This document shows, one piece after another, positions 34,000 to 42,681 of a stretch of 64,000 nucleotides of DNA. The translations under genes and the position numbers were made by a program. The DNA is from Clostridia bacterium (GTDB lineage Bacteria > Bacillota > Clostridia > Lachnospirales > Lachnospiraceae), in the NCBI GenBank assembly GCA_910574475.1, contig CAJTAT010000001.1, positions 434,001-498,000 of the forward strand, written 5' to 3'. The notes beneath the pieces are model-generated. The model had not been told where the DNA came from, searched no databases, and saw only the letters and a list, made by a program, of their open reading frames with translations. Within the stretch, counting starts at the first letter, position 1. Every line of letters begins with the position of its first letter.

Positions 34000-35484
34000 C
34001 TATGCCTGATAGTAAGCCTTTACCATCGGATAAATGCGCAGATATTTTTTATATAATTCATCATAAAGCGCTATATTTGAAGGATTCGGCTCATACCTGA
34101 CAGAAAATTCCTCCTTTTGAAGAAGCCTGGTGAAATCAGAATATCCTGCATTTTTTCCCTCTGCCAGCAGCACAGACGAATTCAACGCCAAAGCTGGCAA
34201 AATTTCCGCATTTTTATATACATAGACAGACTGGTGAAGTACATCTGCTAAAATCTGATTCCATAGGGCAACCCTTCCGCCGCCTCCGATCACTGTAATC
34301 TTCCGGGGTAAAATTCCAATACTCTCAATCCCTTGCCGAATGGAAAATGCCACTCCCTCCAGGCAGCTACGAGCCAAATCTCCTTTTTGAGTATCCGCGC
34401 TGATTCCCAAAAAGGTTCCTCTGACCTCTGTATCCATCACTGGAAAACGCTCCCCGTTTAGATAAGGCAAAAAAGCGACTCCTCTGCTCCCCACCTCACT
34501 CTGGTCCAGCTCTCTCTCCACAAAGGAGTAGTCAATTCTTCCATCTTCTCCCTTGGTTGAAAGGATGCTACTTACCCATTTATGGACATTTCCAGCGTTC
34601 AAAAACGGCACTACATTAATATACAAGTCTTTTTCAAAGGACGCCAAATTGAAAATGCCTCCATCCGTTCTGGAAATTTTCTCCGACATGGTCGCCACCC
34701 AGCCAGAAGTTCCCAGATTCACATTGTACTCTCCGGGACTTGCAATCCCGCTGGCCAGGGTAGTCGCTCCGGCGTCCCCGATTCCTGCATATACAGTGGT
34801 ATCTGTAGAAAGCCCCGCAGCTTCTGCTCCTTCTTTTGTAACCAAGCCTACTGCCTTGTGGGGTTCATATATCTGTGGCATCCGGCTGTCCAAAATTCCT
34901 GCAGCCTTCAGGATCTGTGGATCCCATTGCTTCTGCTTGATATCCATCCCGCCTGCCGTGGAACAGGCTGTCACATCACCCGCTGCCTTTCCGGTCAGTC
35001 TGAAAATAATATAGTCTTTGGCACTGATCAAAAAATACCTCGCTGCCTCAAAGACCTCTGGGTGATTCTCCTTCAGCCACAGAATCTTAGGCACAGACAG
35101 AGAACCATCAAAATGATTTCCCGTGGTCTGTTCCAGATAATCCTTTCCGAGAGCTGCACACAGCTTTTCAGCCTGGTCCATCCCACGGCCATCTGAATAC
35201 AAAATTGCTCTCCCGACTGCTTTTCCATTCTCTCCCACAGGAATGACATCCTGCATCTGTCCACTCATAATAATTCGATGGATCCTTCCATATGGGCTTT
35301 CCTTGATAAATCGGCGAGATATCCGGCAAAACTGCTCCCACCATTCTTCTGGATCCTGCTCCTTTCTCTCTCCTTCAAAAATAGTTGTTACAGGCTCAGA
35401 ATAAGTGGATAACACAGTTCCTGCATCGTCCATCAACACACCCTTGACCGCCGTCGTTCCAATATCATATGCTGCTGTCAACAT
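34000..35484 (-). CDS. FGGY-family carbohydrate kinase
   Basis: 494-residue ATP-dependent sugar kinase of the xylulokinase/gluconokinase/LsrK family. N-terminal phosphate loop YDIGTTAVKGVLMD, hinge DGRGMDQAEKL, the GIGDAGATTLASGIASPGEY region and the adenosine motif GGGGRVALWNQILADV are all in place. GGAGG lies 9 nt before the ATG, which is inside the end of the aldolase-like gene (20-nt overlap). It closes the SorC-controlled operon. The substrate is unknown; the TrpA-like aldolase upstream suggests that the phosphorylated sugar is cleaved by retro-aldol reaction. Confidence 0.9.
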   Translation of the reverse strand: MLTAAYDIGTTAVKGVLMDDAGTVLSTYSEPVTTIFEGERKEQDPEEWWEQFCRISRRFIKESPYGRIHRIIMSGQMQDVIPVGENGKAVGRAILYSDGRGMDQAEKLCAALGKDYLEQTTGNHFDGSLSVPKILWLKENHPEVFEAARYFLISAKDYIIFRLTGKAAGDVTACSTAGGMDIKQKQWDPQILKAAGILDSRMPQIYEPHKAVGLVTKEGAEAAGLSTDTTVYAGIGDAGATTLASGIASPGEYNVNLGTSGWVATMSEKISRTDGGIFNLASFEKDLYINVVPFLNAGNVHKWVSSILSTKGEDGRIDYSFVERELDQSEVGSRGVAFLPYLNGERFPVMDTEVRGTFLGISADTQKGDLARSCLEGVAFSIRQGIESIGILPRKITVIGGGGRVALWNQILADVLHQSVYVYKNAEILPALALNSSVLLAEGKNAGYSDFTRLLQKEEFSVRYEPNPSNIALYDELYKKYLRIYPMVKAYYQA

Positions 35485-36235
35485 GTACTAATTCCTCCAC
35501 AAACTCATAAAGTTCCTCTCTGGAGTTATTCAGCCTCCGCATCATTTCTGTTCCCACGATCACTCCGTCAAATCCCCGCTCCAGTAGTTCCCTGGCTCTG
35601 TCGCCCGATGTAATTCCAAACCCTCCAAAGATCAGGTTCTGATGGGACATTTGGCTGTAATCTAACAGCTCTCCATAATCCCTGCTGTTATTTTTTTCTC
35701 CTGTAGGTCCTGTGTAAAGTCTCTGGTAGATAATTCCAAACTCTTTCCGACACTCTACGACTTCATGAAAACTGTCGTCATTAGAGACAAATCCCGCTAC
35801 GTCAACGCTATAATTCATTAGTTCTGATTTAAGCTCCATCCGCTCCTTAGTTTCAGCATCTGAAAGTACGAGCACATCATAGAGGCCTTCTTCTGCCATT
35901 TTTCTGTAAATCCCTGTCTGAATCAGATCCTTTTCATATCCCATCAGCCAAATGGGAACGGACACTTCACTGCGAAGTCTTCTCCAGAAATCCATATTTT
36001 TGCAAAGCTGCGTTCCCACCTGTCTGTGGGCCCTTCGTATCACTTCTCCATCTTCTGAAGGATTCGCAGAGGGAAATCCTATCTCAAGGATAGAAAGCCC
36101 CCTTTTACAACATTCCTTTATCACTTCAAAAAAAGCTTCTTCATTTGGGTAGCCCGCCGTAAGATATCCAATGACTGTATGACACTTGCCCTCCACGCAC
36201 TTCTTCATCCGTTCACTGTAAATCCGATCTGTCAC
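35465..36235 (-). CDS. tryptophan-synthase-alpha-like (TrpA-fold) aldolase
   Basis: 256-residue TIM-barrel protein clearly related to the tryptophan synthase alpha chain. The TrpA catalytic acids align as Glu51 (LEIGFPSANPS) and Asp62 (SEDGEVIRRAH), and the phosphate-binding loops YTGPTGEKN and FGGFGI with GVIVGTEMMRRL are recognisable. No trpB or other tryptophan gene is near. TrpA performs a retro-aldol cleavage releasing glyceraldehyde 3-phosphate, so a sugar-phosphate aldolase role in this FGGY-kinase/ABC operon is plausible (inference). The start is GTG at 36235, overlapping the permease stop (GTGA). Confidence 0.78.
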   Translation of the reverse strand: MTDRIYSERMKKCVEGKCHTVIGYLTAGYPNEEAFFEVIKECCKRGLSILEIGFPSANPSEDGEVIRRAHRQVGTQLCKNMDFWRRLRSEVSVPIWLMGYEKDLIQTGIYRKMAEEGLYDVLVLSDAETKERMELKSELMNYSVDVAGFVSNDDSFHEVVECRKEFGIIYQRLYTGPTGEKNNSRDYGELLDYSQMSHQNLIFGGFGITSGDRARELLERGFDGVIVGTEMMRRLNNSREELYEFVEELVHVDSSI

Positions 36236-37182
36236 TTCGCATCACCTCGCCCCAGTTTCTGAGCAATCACTGCAACTACAATGATGATACCAGTAATAAT
36301 ATCCTGCATATAAGACGGCATCTGCAGGATCGTGAGCCCATTTGCCAAAATTGAAAGAATGGCCGCACCTACAAAAGTTCCTGCCACATTGGGAATTCCC
36401 TGTCTGGAGACCGTGCAACCAATGTAGGCTGCAGCATAAGACTGCAAAAAATAGCCTGCTCCTGCACTGGTATTAGCCGATCCTACCCGGGAGGCCACTG
36501 CAATTCCTGTCCCGCTGGCCAGGGCTGCACACAGTACAAAAGCCAGTATCTTATATTTTCCTACTGCAATCCCTGCGATCTTGGCTGCCTCTTCCCCTCC
36601 GCCTATGGCATACATCTTTCGACCGGCTGGAGTCTGCGTCATAAAAAATGCAAATACTAGTACAAATATCAACATGATAATCGAAAGAAACGGAATTCCT
36701 ACAATCTTTGCGGTCCCTAACCAAGTAAAGGTGGGAGGAATATTTTCAAATACGGTCGCCCCGCCTGTAAGCCGGTAGATCAGTCCATCTAAAATCGTGC
36801 TGATGCCCAAAGTTGTGATAAAGGACAACACGCGAAATTTCGCTACAATGAATCCGTTTACCAGGCCAATCACCATACAAATTAATATTGTTAATAAAAA
36901 ACTTAGCCCTACCGGTACTCCAGCTACTGCCATCAGAGCCGCCATGACGCCTCCCAGACTTGCCATACTGCCCACAGACAGGTCAAATTCATTGACCACC
37001 ATCACCATTGTCGCCCCAATGGAGACGACTGTAAGCGCAGCCATCTGGCGGCTGATATTAATAAAATTCTTTACTGTCAAAAAAGCAGCCGGCCGCAGAA
37101 TACCAAAAATGATAATAATTGCAAGCATGGCGAGCACAGTCCCATAGACCTGTGCAACTTTTTTTATCTCTGTCTTCTTCAT
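36232..37182 (-). CDS. sugar ABC transporter permease, RbsC type (CUT2)
   Basis: 316 residues with eight or more hydrophobic helices and the family blocks LTVVSIGATMVMVVNEFDLS, GLVNGFIVAKFRVLSFITTL and YAIGGGEEAAKIAGIAV. In CUT2 importers one permease gene serves as homodimer. It is followed by the aldolase-like gene with a 4-nt overlap and preceded by its ATPase gene with a 24-nt gap. Confidence 0.92.
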   Translation of the reverse strand: MKKTEIKKVAQVYGTVLAMLAIIIIFGILRPAAFLTVKNFINISRQMAALTVVSIGATMVMVVNEFDLSVGSMASLGGVMAALMAVAGVPVGLSFLLTILICMVIGLVNGFIVAKFRVLSFITTLGISTILDGLIYRLTGGATVFENIPPTFTWLGTAKIVGIPFLSIIMLIFVLVFAFFMTQTPAGRKMYAIGGGEEAAKIAGIAVGKYKILAFVLCAALASGTGIAVASRVGSANTSAGAGYFLQSYAAAYIGCTVSRQGIPNVAGTFVGAAILSILANGLTILQMPSYMQDIITGIIIVVAVIAQKLGRGDAK

Positions 37183-37206
37183 TATGTTCCACCTTCTATA
37201 TAAACA

Positions 37207-38685
37207 CTATTTGTCATAGCAGCAGGCAAGCACCTCATTCGATGTCAAACCTTCGTTTTTCAGCAATTCTTTTGAGCGTCCACGAGACATAATCTGAATA
37301 TTGTCCGCCACATCGAGAACTTCCTTCAAGTCAGAGGAAACAAACACGACAGCGCTCCCTGCATCTGCCCGTTCCCGTAACAGCTTATGAATCTCATTTC
37401 TTGTCTTTACATCCACTGCCTGTGTTGGCTCATCGCACAGAAAAATATTCGGTCCAGTCATCAATGCCTTTGCAAATACAACCTTCTGCTGATTGCCCCC
37501 TGACAGCTCGATGGCCCGCTGCTCCGTCCCTGTAGTGCGGATCTGTAGCGCGTCAATTTGCTGCCTGACAGCCTCACTCTCCCGCTTTCTTTCAAACCTG
37601 CCAGCCTTTGTGTAGCGCTCCATACAGGATAGGGTAATATTCTCCCGCACGCTCATTCCACCAATCATAGCTTTGCCACGCCTGTCCTCGCTGATGAGCA
37701 CCATCCCCTCTTGAATCGAATTTCTAGGAGTCCGTTTCCGGCTTTCTTTTCCCTTGATAGTGATTGTTCCGTCCTTTACCGCCCGATACCCATAGATACA
37801 CTCCAAAAGTTCCGTCCTGCCGCTTCCGCCCAATCCAAAGATTCCCAGTATCTCCCCTGTGTGAGCCTGAAAGCTCATATCCTTCACAATTCCGTCTCTG
37901 GATGCCAGATGCTTCACCTCAAGGGCAACTTCTCCTATGGCTGAGCTGTGACTGATGGCCTGGGCCTTCCATTTCTCTGTCATCAGATCAATCAGGCCAT
38001 CTTTATCAATCTTGTTTGTCTCTACAACTCCAGACTTTGTACCATTTTTAAAAATGGTAACTCGATCTGTCAGTCGAAAAATTTCATCCATTCTGTGGGT
38101 AACGTACAGAATAGACGTTCCCCTTTCCTTTAACTTTCCAATAATCGAAAATAAAATCTCTGCTTCTTTATCTGTGAGTGATGCTGTTGGTTCATCTAAA
38201 ATCAAAAGTTGGCAATCTGTCATCATGGCCCGGACAATTTCCAGACATGTTCTCTGGGGCGGCGTCAATTCATACGCCGCCTTTGAGAGGTCAATCTCAA
38301 TTCCCAGTTCTCCTGCCTTTACCTCTACTTCTTTCCTCATAGACTTCCAGTCAATTCGTCCATTCTTCTTGGGGTACTCACTTCCCAGGTATACATTTTC
38401 CACGGAATTAAAAGCTGGAATCAATACATAATCCTGATGAATGACATTAATGCCAATCTTCCGACTTTCCACCGGATCTGTTATGTCCACCCGCTGATCA
38501 TTCCAGTAGATGTCTCCCTGGTCCAGGGAATACACGCCTGTCAAAATCTTAATCAAAGTTGACTTGCCAGCTCCATTTTCTCCTACCAGGCCATGAACCT
38601 CTCCTTTTTCGATCTCCAGATCAATATCCTTCAGCGCGTACACACCATTAAACTGCTTACTGACATTTGTTGTCCTTAAAAGCAC
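37207..38685 (-). CDS. sugar ABC transporter ATP-binding protein, RbsA type (CUT2)
   Basis: 492 residues with two ABC domains. The first has GENGAGKSTLIKILTG, a signature region changed to LTPPQRTCLEIVRA, and ILDEPTASLT. The second has the degenerate Walker A GLGGSGRTELLECIYG, the signature LSGGNQQKVVFAKAL and FLCDEPTQAVDVKTR. Degeneracy of the second Walker A is normal for RbsA. The first-domain signature lacks the usual LSxGxxQ text, which may be worth noting. Confidence 0.92.
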   Translation of the reverse strand: MLLRTTNVSKQFNGVYALKDIDLEIEKGEVHGLVGENGAGKSTLIKILTGVYSLDQGDIYWNDQRVDITDPVESRKIGINVIHQDYVLIPAFNSVENVYLGSEYPKKNGRIDWKSMRKEVEVKAGELGIEIDLSKAAYELTPPQRTCLEIVRAMMTDCQLLILDEPTASLTDKEAEILFSIIGKLKERGTSILYVTHRMDEIFRLTDRVTIFKNGTKSGVVETNKIDKDGLIDLMTEKWKAQAISHSSAIGEVALEVKHLASRDGIVKDMSFQAHTGEILGIFGLGGSGRTELLECIYGYRAVKDGTITIKGKESRKRTPRNSIQEGMVLISEDRRGKAMIGGMSVRENITLSCMERYTKAGRFERKRESEAVRQQIDALQIRTTGTEQRAIELSGGNQQKVVFAKALMTGPNIFLCDEPTQAVDVKTRNEIHKLLRERADAGSAVVFVSSDLKEVLDVADNIQIMSRGRSKELLKNEGLTSNEVLACCYDK

Positions 38686-38699
38686 TTTGATACCCCCTG

Positions 38700-39722
38700 C
38701 TATTCTCCTGCATTTTCAGGCGTGATCAGAGTAGCCGGAGCATACATTTCTCCTGGTTCTATCGTCTCACCGCGAAAATATTTGTCCATCTGCTCATAGA
38801 CGATCTGTGCCATTCCCTCAAAGTTCTGCTTTACTGTCGCCTTAAGGTTCGTTCCATCCTTTACTAGTTGAACCGCTTGTTCATTTCCATCCACACCCGT
38901 AACGATCACATTTTCACGGCCTGCCTCCTTAAGCGCCTGTGTCGCTCCGATAGCCGGCTCATCCCATGCTGCCCAGATGGCGGTAATAGAATCTGGATCT
39001 GCGTTGGCCAAAAGCAGATTTTCCACAATGTCCTGTGCGTCGTTAATTGGCTGCTCTGCCGGTACATGCTGTTCGGTAATCAGCGTGATATCAGGATATT
39101 CCTCAATCAAAGCATCAAATGCCTCACAGCGCTTTACTACGCCTGGATGAGGTCTGTGGGTCAGAGCAATAACAGTTCCCTTTCCGCCCATCAAATCATC
39201 AAAGAGATATTTTACAATCAACTCACCCATCTGATAGTTGTCACTGGTTGCATTAATCTGCATTCCCTCAATAAAGCCGCTGTCACATCCAAAGACTGGA
39301 ATTTGTGCGTCAAAGGCCTCCTGCAACTGGTTCGACAGTTGTCCCGGATCCGCGCTTACTAACACAATTCCATCTGTGCCGGCGCTCACCACGTCCTCAA
39401 TCCGGCTAGCTAACTCTGAAAAGTCATTGTCCGTATTAATTACGGAAACTTCAGCTCCTGCTTCCGTCAGGTTTTTCTCTATGTACTCTACCATCTGATT
39501 CGTCGTGACAGAGCCTAAATACGGTGTCATAATAGAAATGTTCTTTCCAGAGAGACCGCCTTCCTCACTGCCTTTCTGCTCCTGGGGCGTCTCCCCCTGT
39601 TCTGTATTCGTGCCTGTCTCCTCTTTAGGCTCAGGTTCTGCCGATGAACTGCACCCAGTCATCATTCCCATTAGTAACATCGCTGCTATACTCATAGCCA
39701 ATAATTTCTTTATCTTTTTCAT
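38700..39722 (-). CDS. sugar-binding lipoprotein, periplasmic binding protein family 2 (RbsB-like)
   Basis: 340 residues. Lipoprotein signal ends in MTGC with Cys24, then a Ser/Glu/Pro-rich linker. The binding domain has ISIMTPYLGSVTTNQMVEYI, DGIVLVSADPGQLSNQLQEA, IPVFGCDSGF and a hinge ALKEAGRENVIVTGVDGN, as in ribose- and autoinducer-2-binding proteins. It overlaps the SorC regulator stop by 4 nt. Confidence 0.92.
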   Translation of the reverse strand: MKKIKKLLAMSIAAMLLMGMMTGCSSSAEPEPKEETGTNTEQGETPQEQKGSEEGGLSGKNISIMTPYLGSVTTNQMVEYIEKNLTEAGAEVSVINTDNDFSELASRIEDVVSAGTDGIVLVSADPGQLSNQLQEAFDAQIPVFGCDSGFIEGMQINATSDNYQMGELIVKYLFDDLMGGKGTVIALTHRPHPGVVKRCEAFDALIEEYPDITLITEQHVPAEQPINDAQDIVENLLLANADPDSITAIWAAWDEPAIGATQALKEAGRENVIVTGVDGNEQAVQLVKDGTNLKATVKQNFEGMAQIVYEQMDKYFRGETIEPGEMYAPATLITPENAGE

Positions 39723-40669
39723 ATCTTATCCTCCAATACAACTTTTTTGGCTGTTTCCATATCCGTCACAAAAATATCCACCTTTTTAGAGCGCAGGGCT
39801 GCACAGATAGCTTCCGTCTTTTCATCTCCGATGGCTGCCGCAATGATCTTGCTTCTCCGAAGCTCGCCCAGTGTCAATCCAATGGTTCTGGCTGTAATCT
39901 CTCCTCCTACCTCCCGTCCTTCCCGGTCAAAGTAGGAACCACATACAGATGCTACTGCGCCCTGGCTCTGTAGCTGGGCAAGATCTTCTTTCTTTAAGCT
40001 CCCTAGTCTAACATTAGTCGCTTCCTCATTCAAGTTCCCAATACCCACCAAAGCAATGTCCGTCTTCCTTCCACATTCCAAAACTCTAGCGATGGCCTCT
40101 TCCTTTTTCAAAGACTTAGCCAGACTAACTTCAGACACTACTGCCGGAGCATTCAAGTTCCAGGCATCTGCCCCATATAACATTGCCATATTAAGCGCCA
40201 GTGTATCTGCATGAATACTCATGTTCGTTGTAGAAATACCGCCAATCAAAGGTACTATCAGTTTCAGTTTTTTTGAAGAGGGTTCTAACGCATCGATCAT
40301 AGCCTTTGCTGTATAGCCACTCATAACTCCCACACTAGAGTCCTGGGGAATATAATCTCCCGCCAGCTTCGCTGCCTCTTTTGCAAAGGACTGTAAACTG
40401 CTCTCCCCATCTATTGATGTGCTATCCACTACCAGAGCGTCCCGGAGCCCGAATTTCTGAATCAGCAAATGCTCCAGTTCAGTCTCCCGAACATAAGGAT
40501 TGCTGATGGAAATCTGAACAATTCCCTCATCCTTCGCTGTTGTTATAATTCTGCAGATCTGTGGTCTTGAGATTCCAAGCAGCGCCGATATTTCCTTCTG
40601 ACTTTTATTTTGAAGAAAATACAGTTCGCAAACCTTTACCATAAGTCTTTTGTTTCTGATCGTTCCCAT
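39719..40669 (-). CDS. SorC-family sugar-responsive regulator
   Basis: 316 residues: an N-terminal helix-turn-helix (KSQKEISALLGISRPQICRI, about 18-37) and a sugar-isomerase-like effector domain (GVMSGYTAKAMIDAL, VPLIGGISTTNMS, DIALVGIGNLN). LsrR and DeoR of Bacillus belong to this family and respond to phosphorylated sugars. It is the first gene of the operon it presumably controls. Two identical GAAATTAATTTC palindromes flank its promoter. Confidence 0.92.
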   Translation of the reverse strand: MGTIRNKRLMVKVCELYFLQNKSQKEISALLGISRPQICRIITTAKDEGIVQISISNPYVRETELEHLLIQKFGLRDALVVDSTSIDGESSLQSFAKEAAKLAGDYIPQDSSVGVMSGYTAKAMIDALEPSSKKLKLIVPLIGGISTTNMSIHADTLALNMAMLYGADAWNLNAPAVVSEVSLAKSLKKEEAIARVLECGRKTDIALVGIGNLNEEATNVRLGSLKKEDLAQLQSQGAVASVCGSYFDREGREVGGEITARTIGLTLGELRRSKIIAAAIGDEKTEAICAALRSKKVDIFVTDMETAKKVVLEDKI

Positions 40670-40681
40670 GCCTTTCCTTTT

Positions 40682-40773
40682 GAAATTAATTTCATATTGC
40701 GCAATAATGATTACATCTTCATTATAGCTCTTTGACTGATAATGTCAATATTTCACGAATTGAAATTAATTTC
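40682..40773 (-). promoter_or_regulatory. promoter of the SorC operon with paired operators
   Basis: Minus strand TTGACA (40743-40748), 16 nt, TATAAT (40721-40726). The palindrome GAAATTAATTTC occurs at 40682-40693 (downstream of the start point) and 40762-40773 (upstream of -35), exactly 80 bp apart, suggesting looping by a SorC tetramer. Confidence 0.78.
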
Positions 40774-40847
40774 CATTTAATCATAGTATCGTGTTTTCAA
40801 CATTCCAGCCTGAAAGCTACTATCCAAATTATTTATTTGCAGGACTA

Positions 40848-41033
40848 CATACTGAGAATTCTGCATAGCGCACATACAAGAGGCTGTCCTTCCCTGATTG
40901 ACAGAGAAAAACAGCCTCTTTGGTCTCAATATATTCAATTTCTGGATCCCCGTACCAGACGGTCAATGAATGGTTCTAAAACTGTCAGAATCGGATACTC
41001 ATTCTGGAGCTCCACCACTGTCAGCCCTTCCTG
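40848..41033 (-). pseudogene. duplicated fragment of the S8 protease gene
   Basis: This 186-bp stretch aligns along its length with 33567-33753 inside the S8 protease gene, with substitutions and small indels. The shared text includes CCCTGATTGACAGAGAAAAA and GTACCAGACGGTCAAT. It has no start and is frameshifted. It overlaps the last codons of the DeoR gene. Confidence 0.85.
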
Positions 41034-41799
41034 GAGCAATGGTAATATCAAGTCCACACGCTTCCAATTCCATTAGCTTATTCCTGTCTGATTTATAGTC
41101 TGTGATCAGTTGCAAGGAAGAATCTATGGTGTGAAGGCGCGTAAAGCCCACCCGGCCAATCTTTGAATGGTCTGCAACAATCAGGGTGTTTTGGGCTCGT
41201 TCCATCATCATACGGTTTATAGCAGCCTCATCAGCATGAAAAGTAGTGACACCCGCCAGAGTACTCACCCCATCTACAGATAGGATTGCCCAGTCTGCCT
41301 GATAATGGCGAAGCTGCTCTCTGGCGTCTTCCCCAAAGGTAAAGGCATACTGTGTATTTATCTCCCCGCCCAATAAAATCACATGGATAGAGGACACATT
41401 TCCCAGCTCCATGGACACTGCAATAGAATTTGTTACCACATTTAGATTCTTATGCTGTTTTAACGCTGCCGCCAAAGACTTTGTAGTCGTTCCAGAATTA
41501 ATAAAAAGTGTACTGCCATCCTTAATGCGTTTTACAGCTTCCCTGGCAATCAGGGCTTTTTCTTCCTCTCCCTCTGATACAGGCTCTGTCCAGTCTGCTG
41601 TGCGTGCTTTAGCAACAGCACCTCCCTGAACACGCTCCAGATATCCGTCTTCTTCCAAATTATCTAGATCTGTCCTCACTGTAACAGGGGTCACACCAAG
41701 CTCTCTGCTCAGCTCCGCTACCCGGACCACCCCATCCTCCCGCAGGCGATCTAATATTTTGTTTCTTCTGATGTCAATTTTTAACTTGCTATTCGCCAT
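40999..41799 (-). CDS. DeoR/GlpR-family transcriptional regulator with captured C-terminus
   Basis: 266 residues from the chosen start. N-terminal winged helix RRNKILDRLREDGVVRVAEL then GVTPVTVRTDLDNLEEDGYL, and the DeoRC effector domain with FINSGTTTKSLAAALK and ADWAILSVDGVS. AAGGAGC lies 9 nt before the ATG at 41799. Family members normally end soon after the text GLDITIA; here about ten further residues (PGRADSGGAPE) come from an out-of-frame reading of the S8 protease fragment. It probably regulates the adjacent SIS and TPI-like genes and itself. Confidence 0.9.
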   Translation of the reverse strand: MANSKLKIDIRRNKILDRLREDGVVRVAELSRELGVTPVTVRTDLDNLEEDGYLERVQGGAVAKARTADWTEPVSEGEEEKALIAREAVKRIKDGSTLFINSGTTTKSLAAALKQHKNLNVVTNSIAVSMELGNVSSIHVILLGGEINTQYAFTFGEDAREQLRHYQADWAILSVDGVSTLAGVTTFHADEAAINRMMMERAQNTLIVADHSKIGRVGFTRLHTIDSSLQLITDYKSDRNKLMELEACGLDITIAPGRADSGGAPE

Positions 41800-41847
41800 G
41801 GTTTTGCTCCTTACAGTATCTGCAATCATCTAGCACTGACTGGTTAT

Positions 41848-41876
41848 ATGATAGCATACCATTAAGGATGGTACAA
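41848..41876 (-). promoter_or_regulatory. promoter of the DeoR gene with internal palindrome
   Basis: Minus strand TTGTAC (41871-41876), 17 nt, TATCAT (41848-41853). The spacer contains TACCAT-CCTTA-ATGGTA, a likely operator. Confidence 0.6.
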
Positions 41877-41886
41877 TCCATCTGAA

Positions 41887-42486
41887 TCATTTTTTATGAT
41901 TTAGTCTCTCACCCACAGCTCCACCCGGATGAATCAGTGCAAACTGCTCTGACTGATAATTGGTCTCCTCGATCAGAGCTGCCTGGAGGGCATGAAAAAT
42001 CATACACAGCGCTGTGGTACTTGTCGTTCCCTGGGCATTATATTTATCCGTTTCACGATTCACATGTTGTTTTAAAACTACATCTGCCGCTTTTGCCAGG
42101 GGAGATTCCAGGTTTTCTGTTACAGAAATAATATGTACTCCTTTTCTTTTACAAATATCAAGGATTGGGAGTAGTTCTCCTGTCTTTCCTCCCCGGGATG
42201 CAAAAATCATCACATCCCCATTTTGCAAGAAACCGGAACCTCCATGGACAGCTTCTGCAGGAGAAATAAATCTGGCAGGGCGTTCGATACAACACATCAA
42301 ATGGGCCATATGCTGACAGATAATTCCTGAATGGCCACACCCTGTGGTCCCAATTCTGGAGGCCGAAGCTAACAGAGCTACAGCCTTTTCAAATTGTTTC
42401 TCATCAAAATACTCTTTCATTTCTGTAATACACGCCGCTTCAATGTCATAGGCCGCTTTTGCTGCCGCGATCGCTTCTGAATTCAT
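41887..42486 (-). CDS. SIS-domain sugar-phosphate isomerase (KdsD/GutQ-like)
   Basis: 199 residues, a single SIS domain with no CBS pair. GTTGCGHSGIICQHMAHLM binds the sugar, IFASRGGKTGELLPIL is the phosphate motif, and FALIHPGGAVGERL matches the arabinose-5-phosphate isomerase C-terminal text. GGGAGG lies 7 nt before the ATG at 42486; the longer frame to 42567 covers promoter DNA. It is divergent from the TPI-like gene. Probable aldose-ketose isomerase for a sugar phosphate. Confidence 0.88.
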   Translation of the reverse strand: MNSEAIAAAKAAYDIEAACITEMKEYFDEKQFEKAVALLASASRIGTTGCGHSGIICQHMAHLMCCIERPARFISPAEAVHGGSGFLQNGDVMIFASRGGKTGELLPILDICKRKGVHIISVTENLESPLAKAADVVLKQHVNRETDKYNAQGTTSTTALCMIFHALQAALIEETNYQSEQFALIHPGGAVGERLNHKK

Positions 42487-42516
42487 AAAAATCCTCCCAA
42501 CATCATTAAATTTTAT

Positions 42517-42541
42517 AAAAAGAAAATAACATTTTCTTTTT
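42517..42541. promoter_or_regulatory. palindromic operator AAAAAGAAAAT-AAC-ATTTTCTTTTT
   Basis: Perfect 11-bp arms around AAC, in the leader of the SIS gene. Its core GAAAAT-N3-ATTTTC equals the site at 16856-16870. A second small palindrome, TGTCTA-TAA-TAGACA, lies at 42552-42566. Confidence 0.6.
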
Positions 42542-42602
42542 ATAAAGTCAATGTCTATAATAGACAATTTTATCTATATTTTTTTATTAATATTTACGTT
42601 TT

Positions 42603-42642
42603 AGAAAATATTATTGACTTTATTATTTTTCTTTTGTATACT
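42603..42642 (+). promoter_or_regulatory. promoter of the TPI-like gene with operator over -35
   Basis: TTGACT (42614-42619), 17 nt, TATACT (42637-42642). The 16-mer AGAAAATATTATTGAC (42603-42618) covers the -35 box and is the inverted exact copy of 16763-16778 in the lyase promoter. Confidence 0.78.
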
Positions 42643-42681
42643 ATATTTAGAACAAACACAACTGGAAAGGAGCGTTCACTT

